DNA from: Opitutaceae bacterium
GTDB taxonomy: Bacteria > Verrucomicrobiota > Verrucomicrobiia > Opitutales > Opitutaceae
Reading direction: 5' to 3'
DNA length: 64,000 nt
Assembly (NCBI GenBank): GCA_041395105.1
Contig: JAWLBB010000005.1
Span: forward strand, 1 to 64,000
The position numbers and the translations under genes were made by a program. The stretch's first letter is position 1. Each line of letters begins with the position of its first letter. Of the stretch, positions 57,954-64,000 are shown piece after piece. The notes beneath the pieces were generated by a model. That model did no database searches. It saw nothing but the letters and a program-made list of their open reading frames with translations, and was not told the DNA's origin.

Positions 57954-58673
57954 CTAGCGGTAACCGTTGGCTTCCAGTTCCGGCTTGAGGAAGGGGAAAT
58001 CCGGCAGTGTCTCCTCCGATCGCTGCCAGCGGCCAACCGAATCCGGGCGCACCGGTATCTTCGCCATCGGGATACCCATGAATCCCTCCAGGCGGCGCAG
58101 GGTCTCGTCCTGTTTCAGGACAAAGTCCTCAAACCGGACGGATAGAAGCCGGCGCGGCGGCGGGGTCGCCCTGACGATCTCGACCTGGTACTTCCAGCTG
58201 GTGGCGCGCTGCAGGAGAATATCCTCCGTGCGGTCATAAGGAATCCCGAAACGGTCGAGATCATCAGTAACGTGCCCGCCGAGGATGCAATCGCGGGGAT
58301 CCCGAATCCAGAAGATATAGCGGATGGCCGGAAAGAGCCGGACAATCCACGGATAAACCAGGGTCGTCTCCGGAATCTTCCAGCCTCGATACGGCTGGTC
58401 GCTGGCAAAGACCGACGTCAGGTAGCTTTCGATCAGCCGGGTAAAGGCGGGATCAATCGGCATGGTGTGCAGGCGGGAGAAATCCCACCGCAACCCGCCG
58501 AGATGGACAACGTGCCGGGCCATGACCCGGCACGCCTCATACATCGGCTCGGGAGGCAGCAGATCGCCCGAGACATTGAGCGGTTCCCCCATGAAGACGC
58601 CGCTCGCCGTCAGAGTATGCGAGGCCGCCCGGGTTCCGGAATGCCCCCGCCCGATGACCGTGACCAGGCCCAT
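57954..58673 (-). CDS. Sulfotransferase family protein
   Basis: 239 residues: P-loop-like PAPS site VIGRGHSGTRAASHTL near the N-terminus, the 3'-phosphate site YIFWIRDPRDCILGG (the usual RNP/RDP Arg and Ser region), and a C-terminal RFEDFVLKQDETLRRLEGFM. It would transfer sulfate from PAPS to a glycan or small molecule. It starts directly after the stop of the sulfatase-type gene (58674), so the two are co-transcribed. Confidence 0.82.
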   Translation of the reverse strand: MGLVTVIGRGHSGTRAASHTLTASGVFMGEPLNVSGDLLPPEPMYEACRVMARHVVHLGGLRWDFSRLHTMPIDPAFTRLIESYLTSVFASDQPYRGWKIPETTLVYPWIVRLFPAIRYIFWIRDPRDCILGGHVTDDLDRFGIPYDRTEDILLQRATSWKYQVEIVRATPPPRRLLSVRFEDFVLKQDETLRRLEGFMGIPMAKIPVRPDSVGRWQRSEETLPDFPFLKPELEANGYR

Positions 58674-60071
58674 CTATTTCCGGCTCTGCGCCTGGAGACG
58701 TTTTGCGGTGGCCGCATCCCCGATGTGCAGGGTATCGTAGGCCTCCTGGCTGGATTCAAAGCGATCCTTGCTCATCGCCCCATGCCAGGCGCCCTGGGTC
58801 TCCATCGGATTGCGGATGCCCGTCTCCTTCTCCCTGCGGGCGATATGGGCCTCCATCCGCGCCCGCAGGCAGGCGACGACGTCGGGATGCTTTCCGGCCA
58901 CGTTGCGGTTTTCGAGCGGATCCTCAACCAGGTTGTAGAGCTCGATCTCCGGCTTGAAATGGAAGTCAGGCTCGAGAGCCACGATGAGCTTCCATTCCGG
59001 TGTCCGCCACCCGTGTTTTCGCATCCAGGTGCATTCCGTGATGTAGATCTCGGACTCGAAGCTGGCGCGTTTGCCGTTGACCAGTTCCATCAGGCTCCGC
59101 CCATCGAACCGGACATCGGTCTTCAGTCCGGCCAGATCCAGCAGGGTCGGCACGAGGTCCTTGTGTTGGTTGAAGCCGCCCACCCGCTTTCCGGCCGGGA
59201 GCTTCTTCGGGTAACGCACGATCAGCGGCACCACCAGAGTCGGATCATACATTCCGTGATGGTCATACCAGCAATCGTGTTCGTAAAGGGTCTCACCGTG
59301 GTCTCCATTGATCACCACAATGGTATTGTCGAGGGAGCCGAGTCCCCGCAAACGCTCGATGATGACCGCTATGCACGCGTCCATGTAGGCGATGGCTCCG
59401 TCATACTGGGCATCAACATAGAGCCGGTCGGTGATTCCGGGAGGCAGCCAGGACATATGGAAATCGCGGAAGGGCTTGAAATTCCGCACCGGGTCCATCG
59501 ACTTGTTGCCCTTCGCGCAGGGGTCGCCACCAAAGAACATTCGGTCATACGGCGCCGGCGGCAGGTAAGGCGCATGGGGGTCCATGTGACGCAGAAGAGC
59601 GAACCAAGGCTTCTTCCCGCCATCCAGTTTGTCCAGCTTGGGAAGAAAAACATCATTGAGCAGTTCGGCCTTGCGCAGGGGCCGCTCCGACCAGTCGCCC
59701 CAACTGGGAAATTCAACGTAATCGTCGAATCCCCGCGAGGCCGGATTCCCTTTGAATCCGACCGAAAGCGTGGCGTAGCCCTTCTTCTTGAGGATCTCCG
59801 GCAGCGTCCTGACCTTGGGGGTCAATCCGCCCTGGTGGCGAAGGGCCACCACTTCGGTCCCGAAACAGTCACGACCGGTCAGCATCGAGGCATACGCCGA
59901 GGTTGTCGGGATGTGGGCGCTGATGGTTTCCTCGAAGAGAGTCGCCTCCTGGGCGAATGCGTCGATGTGCGGAGTCGTCCGCTTCTCGTAGCCGTAGCAG
60001 CTCATATGGTCGCGCCTGAGAGAATCGACCGCGATCAGAAGGATATTGGGAGGTGTGGTTTTGCGTTTCAT
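58674..60071 (-). CDS. Sulfatase-superfamily hydrolase without the formylglycine motif
   Basis: 465 residues, alkaline-phosphatase-type fold: metal-binding NILLIAVDSLRRDHMSCYGY, HMDPHAPYLPP, VVINGDHGETLYEH. At the position of the (C/S)xPxR signature the sequence is HIPTTSAYASMLTGR: no Cys or Ser at the formylglycine place and no Arg two residues after Pro, so a Thr nucleophile, as in phosphatases and phosphoethanolamine transferases of the same fold, is more likely. Substrate unknown. Second last gene of a minus-strand operon. Confidence 0.88.
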   Translation of the reverse strand: MKRKTTPPNILLIAVDSLRRDHMSCYGYEKRTTPHIDAFAQEATLFEETISAHIPTTSAYASMLTGRDCFGTEVVALRHQGGLTPKVRTLPEILKKKGYATLSVGFKGNPASRGFDDYVEFPSWGDWSERPLRKAELLNDVFLPKLDKLDGGKKPWFALLRHMDPHAPYLPPAPYDRMFFGGDPCAKGNKSMDPVRNFKPFRDFHMSWLPPGITDRLYVDAQYDGAIAYMDACIAVIIERLRGLGSLDNTIVVINGDHGETLYEHDCWYDHHGMYDPTLVVPLIVRYPKKLPAGKRVGGFNQHKDLVPTLLDLAGLKTDVRFDGRSLMELVNGKRASFESEIYITECTWMRKHGWRTPEWKLIVALEPDFHFKPEIELYNLVEDPLENRNVAGKHPDVVACLRARMEAHIARREKETGIRNPMETQGAWHGAMSKDRFESSQEAYDTLHIGDAATAKRLQAQSRK

Positions 60072-60085
60072 ATGGGTGGAATGGT

Positions 60086-61159
60086 CTATGATTCTTCGAT
60101 CAATACCCGCCTACCGGACTCAGCGGAGCGGTGGCAGGCCAAAGTCATTCTGAGAACATCGCGTCCCTCGCGGGCGGTGGCAATGGGCGGGCGTCGGCCC
60201 ACGGCAAACTCCGCCAGGGGACCGGCCAGTCCGGCGATCCTCACGCCCTGCGACTCAGGTGGCTCGAATCCGGCAATCTGCCAGCGATTCTCCGCCTCCG
60301 TGAACCACTTCAGAGCGATCGCACCGGGTGGCTTGGGCGCCCCCGCACTGGGCTGGTCACCGAAATTCTGGATGATGACTCCGGTTTCTCCGATGACCTC
60401 CGTGGTGTTCTCACCCGCCACGCAGGTGAAGGACGAGACCACTTCAGCCATCAGACCATCATCGTAGCGGAATACCGCGATCCCGTGGTCATCCGGCACC
60501 CTGGGATTAAGCAGGGTGTCGATCTCGGCCATCACTGTCCGCGGGCTGCCAAACAGCCAGTAAAGGAAATCGATCGCGTGGGAGGCGTCATCCGCCCATA
60601 TCCCGCGATTCAGCTCCGGCCGGACATGCCAGGACTCCTCGAATCCCTTCATCCGATGGGTCTTCAGGCCGTGTCGTCGACGCATCATCAGGACTCGCCC
60701 AACGACGCCCGCAGCGATCAGGCGCTTGATCTCAAGATTCTCCGGATCCACCCGCATCTGCCAGGCCAGGGTGAAGCGGACACCGTGGCGGTCGACCGCC
60801 GCCACGACCCGATCCGCCTCTTCCATGGTCAGGGCCAGGGGTTTCTGCAGGATGATCGTCTTGCCCGCCGCGGCCGCGGCTTCGACCAGATCGGCATGCA
60901 TCGAGGTCTCCGCTGCAATGACCACCGCCGCGATCTCACCGCGGGCGAGCAGGGATTCAACCGAGGCTTCCGCCTCCAGGCCAAACCCGTCGCAGGACGC
61001 CTTCAGACGGTCCCGATCGTGATCCCAACCCGCAATCAGCCTGACCGGAGAGTCGACCGCACCTCTCCATTCGCGGCAATAGAGGCCCACGTGGCCATGG
61101 GCAAAACCCAGGATCCCGAGCCCCACCGGAACCGGAACCTCTGATCGCGCCACCGTCAT
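60086..61159 (-). CDS. Gfo/Idh/MocA family oxidoreductase
   Basis: 357 residues. VGLGILGFAHGHVGLYCREW is the NAD-binding opening (GxG...H variant), ETSMHADLVEAAAAAGKTII, QKPLALTMEEADRVV (Lys of the EKP-type motif, here QKP), WADDASHAIDFLYWLFGSPR. Probably a sugar dehydrogenase. Located between the epimerase-like protein and the sulfatase-type gene. Confidence 0.9.
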   Translation of the reverse strand: MTVARSEVPVPVGLGILGFAHGHVGLYCREWRGAVDSPVRLIAGWDHDRDRLKASCDGFGLEAEASVESLLARGEIAAVVIAAETSMHADLVEAAAAAGKTIILQKPLALTMEEADRVVAAVDRHGVRFTLAWQMRVDPENLEIKRLIAAGVVGRVLMMRRRHGLKTHRMKGFEESWHVRPELNRGIWADDASHAIDFLYWLFGSPRTVMAEIDTLLNPRVPDDHGIAVFRYDDGLMAEVVSSFTCVAGENTTEVIGETGVIIQNFGDQPSAGAPKPPGAIALKWFTEAENRWQIAGFEPPESQGVRIAGLAGPLAEFAVGRRPPIATAREGRDVLRMTLACHRSAESGRRVLIEES

Positions 61160-61186
61160 TGAAGAATGGGCATCCTCCTTCCCGGC

Positions 61187-61984
61187 TCAACGGGCGCCGC
61201 ACGCCTGCAGGGAGGCCTGCATATGACCACGCGTTTCCGCCGCGATGGCCACGCAGGAGGGGAGGTCATACTCCTTCGCCCCGATGACCTCGAGATCGAC
61301 CGGACCGGCATAACCTTTGTCGTGCAGGACCTTCAGGTAGGCGACCAGATTGATGTCGCCACGGCCGTTGGCCTGCATCTCCGGCTTGCCCGGACCGTGC
61401 TGGCGCCCCTTGCAATCGCGGATATGGACATGTTTGATCCGGTGCACGACCGCCGCGATCGCCTCGACCGGATCTTCACCGGCCCGATGGATGTGGCTCG
61501 GGTCCATGTCCAGACCGAAGGCTGGAGACGAAACCGCTTCAAGGACCTTGAGCGAAGTCGGCGTATTGAAGACAGCCCGGCCGACGTGGGCCTTGACGCA
61601 GAGGGTGACACCGTAGTGCTCGGCCCGCCCGGCCAGTCTGCCCAGCGTGTCGATGACCGGCTGCAGGCTGTCCGGATCGTCATCCGATCCCCCGGGTCCG
61701 CAATTGATGATGGGGATCCCGATCTCCACCGCGGCCTGCATGGCCGCCTCCATCTTCTCGGCATCGGTCGATGGCTGCTCCATCGCGAGCAGCTCGAGAT
61801 CAAAGTCCTTGGCCAGTTTCTTGATCACAGGCGCCACTTCGCGCCAACGATCGATGACCAGGTGCTCACTCATGCCGTCGATGGCCGAGAGCTCGATCCC
61901 GTCATACCCGCACGCAGCCGTCCAGCGGAAAGCGGTCTCCATATCGTATCCACCGAACAATACCGAATTGATTCCTAGTTTCAT
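61187..61984 (-). CDS. Sugar phosphate isomerase/epimerase (xylose-isomerase-like barrel)
   Basis: 265 residues from the ATG at 61984 (MKLGINSVLFGGYDMETAFR). AP-endonuclease-2/IolE-type TIM barrel: ACGYDGIELSAIDGMSEHL, IINCGPGGSDDDPDSLQPVI, AEHYGVTLCVKAHVGRAVFN, FGLDMDPSHIHRAGEDPVEA, HVHIRDCKG, GPVDLEVIGAKEYDL: the Glu, Asp, His and Glu metal ligands are recognisable. Together with the Gfo/Idh oxidoreductase it suggests keto-sugar or inositol metabolism. First gene of the operon read away from the AraC regulator. Confidence 0.9.
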   Translation of the reverse strand: MKLGINSVLFGGYDMETAFRWTAACGYDGIELSAIDGMSEHLVIDRWREVAPVIKKLAKDFDLELLAMEQPSTDAEKMEAAMQAAVEIGIPIINCGPGGSDDDPDSLQPVIDTLGRLAGRAEHYGVTLCVKAHVGRAVFNTPTSLKVLEAVSSPAFGLDMDPSHIHRAGEDPVEAIAAVVHRIKHVHIRDCKGRQHGPGKPEMQANGRGDINLVAYLKVLHDKGYAGPVDLEVIGAKEYDLPSCVAIAAETRGHMQASLQACGAR

Positions 61985-62168
61985 CTGAGCGTCTCCAGTG
62001 TTTCGCCGCCGTGCATTCGCCCGACCCAACCCGGACAAGCGATGGCCCCACCTGCCGGGGTGCCGTTAATCGGGGATTGAAGAGGGGTCCTGATGAGCGC
62101 GCATCATAGTCGAAATCGCGGATCGATTCCTTGATTAAATCGCCAAAAACAAGCATTATCTGGTCAAT

Positions 62169-63050
62169 ATGGTGGACAGAAAGATCCCCGTTCTCCCGTG
62201 CTCGACCTTCATTCCCGACCCGGATTTCCCCCTGGCCATCCGCCAGAACACCCGACACGGGTCGATCGACCTGCACGCGCACGAATTTATCGAACTGGTC
62301 ATTATCCGATCCGGGCGGGCCAGGCACTTCTCGCCCGGCGACGAGTACCCGATCTCCAGCGGCGACGTCTTCGTGGTCCATCTGGACGAGGCCCACGGCT
62401 ACCGGGCCGATCAGGACCTGGATCTGGTCAATATCCTCTACCGCCCCGGGGCCTTCCTTGACAACGATCCCGCATTGAGGGATTTGCAGGGATTCAGGGC
62501 TCTCTTCAGTCTCGATCCGGCTGACCGGTCCTCACATGGATTCGGGACACGGCTGCATCTCTCCGACGATGCCCGCGTCCAGGTCAACCAATTGATCGAT
62601 TCCATGGGGCGGGAAACCACCACGTCTGCTCCGGGGTTCCGGGCGGTCGTCTGCGGGCTCCTGACCCAACTCGCGGTCACCCTTTCGCGCCTTTACTCGG
62701 ACACGACCTGGCACACCGAGGCGGCCCTGCTGGAGATCGAACCGACCCTCCAACACCTGAGGCGCTCATTTGATCGAGACCTGAAGCTTGACGATCTGGC
62801 CAGCCAGGCCGGTATGTCCGTCAGCACCCTGCTTCGCCGATTTCGCACGGCGACCGGTTCTTCTCCGGTCGAGTTCCTCCTCCGGCTTCGCCTTGAGCGC
62901 GCCCGGGAGATTCTTTCGACCACGGATCGCCGCATCACCGACATCGCCTTTGATTGCGGTTTCCGGGACAGCAACTACTTCACCCGGCAGTTCAAACGCC
63001 ACACCGGCTTGAGTCCCAGGGCCTATCGTCGGTCTCTCCGCTACCTGTGA
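62169..63050 (+). CDS. AraC-family regulator with cupin domain
   Basis: 293 residues: RhaS-like N-terminal cupin (LHAHEFIELVIIRSGRARHF; SSGDVFVVHLDEAHGY) and two C-terminal HTH motifs (LDDLASQAGMSVSTLLRRFR; DIAFDCGFRDSNYFTRQFKR, with HTGLSPRAYRRS at the end). It is divergent from the epimerase, Gfo/Idh, sulfatase-type and sulfotransferase operon across 184 bases and is its probable activator. Confidence 0.93.
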   Translation: MVDRKIPVLPCSTFIPDPDFPLAIRQNTRHGSIDLHAHEFIELVIIRSGRARHFSPGDEYPISSGDVFVVHLDEAHGYRADQDLDLVNILYRPGAFLDNDPALRDLQGFRALFSLDPADRSSHGFGTRLHLSDDARVQVNQLIDSMGRETTTSAPGFRAVVCGLLTQLAVTLSRLYSDTTWHTEAALLEIEPTLQHLRRSFDRDLKLDDLASQAGMSVSTLLRRFRTATGSSPVEFLLRLRLERAREILSTTDRRITDIAFDCGFRDSNYFTRQFKRHTGLSPRAYRRSLRYL

Positions 63051-63056
63051 CGGAGA

Positions 63057-63455
63057 TCAGCTGCCGCTCAGGACAAAGTCGGCGATATAGTGCATGAGCA
63101 ACTGGCGCCCCTTGTCATCGGCTATGCCGGTGATGAGCGGAAAAGCGCTGGTCTTCTTTTCGTCATCAACGCGGATTTCACAGAAAGCCTGCGCTGCCTC
63201 GTTGATCTCCGCGATCTTGATCGACAGGGTCATCCGGTGCCCATGGGACGACTGATTGACCAGGAACATCGAATAGCCGTAGTGCGACCGCTCGTCACAG
63301 GAGAGATAGGTGAATTCGATGTCCGCGCCTTTCAATTCGGACTTTAACCAACGTGAGGCTTGGCTGACGACCTCGCAATTGAGGCCGGGATGGTCGCGCT
63401 TCTTGTTGATGACAAGCTTGAGATCGTTGGCTGGTTCTGGGTCTCCACTATACAT
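63057..63455 (-). CDS. Hypothetical protein
   Basis: 132 residues from the ATG at 63455 (MYSGDPEPANDLKLVINKKR). Contains charged beta-rich segments (WLKSELKGADIEFTYLSCDE; HRMTLSIKIAEINEAAQAFC), no signal peptide and no known domain. It faces the AraC gene tail to tail with 6 bases between them. Codon use looks ordinary. Function is not recognised. Confidence 0.55.
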   Translation of the reverse strand: MYSGDPEPANDLKLVINKKRDHPGLNCEVVSQASRWLKSELKGADIEFTYLSCDERSHYGYSMFLVNQSSHGHRMTLSIKIAEINEAAQAFCEIRVDDEKKTSAFPLITGIADDKGRQLLMHYIADFVLSGS

Positions 63456-63599
63456 GATTTGCGGCGGTCGGCAGGGCTGCAGGGCAAGACGCCTGCCAGG
63501 TCCCGTTTCAGTGACCGACCTCTTTACCGCCCACCTCAATCGAATCAAGCCGAATCGACCCGGGCCCATTTACGCAGAAAAACGGAGCCAAATTGAATG

Positions 63600-63775
63600 G
63601 CACCAAGGCAAGTGCTGCGCCATGCTCTTCAGGGATGTCGCCACACCACTGTGCCGGCGTTCTGGCGACCGGTCGGCACCGCCACACCATCCGGCGGCGG
63701 CACCAGGTCATTGCCGACAGCACCTTTGACTGCGGTTTCCGGGACAGCAGCTTCTTCATGCCCCCTTTTCAACGA
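63600..63775 (+). pseudogene. Degraded AraC-type HTH fragment
   Basis: In one plus-strand frame this stretch encodes IADSTFDCGFRDSSFF, nearly matching DIAFDCGFRDSNYF at the C-terminal HTH of the intact AraC gene 0.8 kb upstream; nucleotides match well over about 40 bases (TTTGACTGCGGTTTCCGGGACAGCA). No intact open frame spans an AraC domain, so it is the remnant of a duplicated or older regulator gene. The flanking sequence 63456-63599 carries no gene I can support. Confidence 0.55.
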
Positions 63776-63793
63776 GCCCCCGCCACCTCGAAT

Positions 63794-63820
63794 AAAAAGC
63801 GGCGCCCCGGAGGACGCCGC
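63794..63820 (-). terminator. Rho-independent terminator
   Basis: On the minus strand the stem GCGGCG / CGCCGC encloses a short GC-rich loop (63799-63820), followed by TTTTT (63798-63794). It ends transcription of the SMP-30-like gene, whose stop is at 63844. Confidence 0.7.
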
Positions 63821-63843
63821 CCGAGATTGCCTGCCAGGCAACC

Positions 63844-64000
63844 CTATGGACCGTTCTTTCCGGGAACGCCGACACCGACCTGGGTGATCCTGGATCCGGC
63901 GCCCGGCGGGAATCCGAAGGCAGCCGCTCCCATGCTGGCCACAAACAGGCTCTTGCGGTCCAGTTTGCCCCGGCCAAAGGCCAGGCTGGTCGGGAAGTCG
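63844..64000 (-). CDS. SMP-30/gluconolactonase-like protein, C-terminal end (cut by window edge)
   Basis: The last 51 codons before the stop at 63844 read DFPTSLAFGRGKLDRKSLFV, then ASMGAAAFGFPPGAGSRI and VGVGVPGKNGP. 'PTSLAFG' followed by 'SLFV' and a Gly-rich tail is how the beta-propeller SMP-30/gluconolactonase/LRE family ends. The rest is outside the window, so the identity is provisional. Confidence 0.6.
   Translation of the reverse strand, partial: DFPTSLAFGRGKLDRKSLFVASMGAAAFGFPPGAGSRITQVGVGVPGKNGP

Overview
The window looks like a chromosomal segment from a motile, Gram-negative member of the PVC superphylum, most likely Verrucomicrobiota close to the Opitutales. The grounds are gene content and style, not a search: high GC, a complete type II secretion (T2SS) pseudopilin set, a P/L-ring flagellum, many Gfo/Idh/MocA oxidoreductases, a corrinoid methyltransferase cluster with a uroporphyrinogen-decarboxylase-like enzyme, sulfatase-type hydrolases, and dispersed REP repeats. 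No rRNA, tRNA, CRISPR array, phage or insertion sequence was seen.

Layout. (1) 1-11065, minus strand: T2SS operon in the order gspG-H-I-J-K-L-M-D, a GspC/PilP-like protein, gspE, gspF (cut by the window edge). Many genes overlap by a few bases. REP-type palindromes lie between gspF and gspE and, unusually, inside the reading frames of gspJ, gspK and gspL. The matching prepilin peptidase is at 35691-36596. (2) 11190-16254: yceH, a NarL-type response regulator, a PAS/LOV-like hybrid histidine kinase and a sigma-54 activator. (3) 16440-30870: flagellar late and hook/rod genes: flgM-fliS-fliT, a lipoprotein, fliD, two flagellins, a zinc-ribbon protein, csrA, fliW, flgL (frameshifted), flgK, flgN, flgJ, flgI, flgH, flgA, flgG, flgF. 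Three near-perfect sigma-28 promoters, one sigma-54-like promoter and a two-site CsrA-like leader on flagellin 1 give a coherent regulatory picture. (4) 31132-44410: housekeeping genes (thioredoxin-like protein, LysR regulator, yggS, SirB1-like protein, aroE, gspO/pilD, galK, HU, ygfZ, DAHP synthase, malate dehydrogenase, 2Fe-2S protein) and two divergent Gfo/Idh oxidoreductases, ending at a 31-bp near-perfect palindrome. (5) 44497-50453: two divergent operons (aminotransferase, M81 MlrC-like protein, RidA; and SDR, D-threonine-aldolase-like enzyme, SDR) that look like a hydroxy- or D-amino-acid catabolic island. (6) 50486-56900, minus strand: corrinoid C1-transfer cluster: reductive activator (frameshifted), MetH-activation-like protein, small unknown, UroD-like methyltransferase, a corrinoid protein fused to a 'virulence factor' type domain, and a pterin-binding methyltransferase. 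(7) 57167-64000: SIS protein, sulfotransferase, non-canonical sulfatase, Gfo/Idh oxidoreductase, sugar epimerase, AraC regulator, a small unknown, an AraC remnant and the end of an SMP-30-like gene.

The most interesting signals are REP palindromes translated as part of cleavable prepilin leaders and of a disordered linker in the T2SS; the corrinoid protein with an extra C-terminal domain; the sigma-28/CsrA/FliW logic at the flagellins; and two single-base frameshifts (flgL and the corrinoid activator) in otherwise intact operons.
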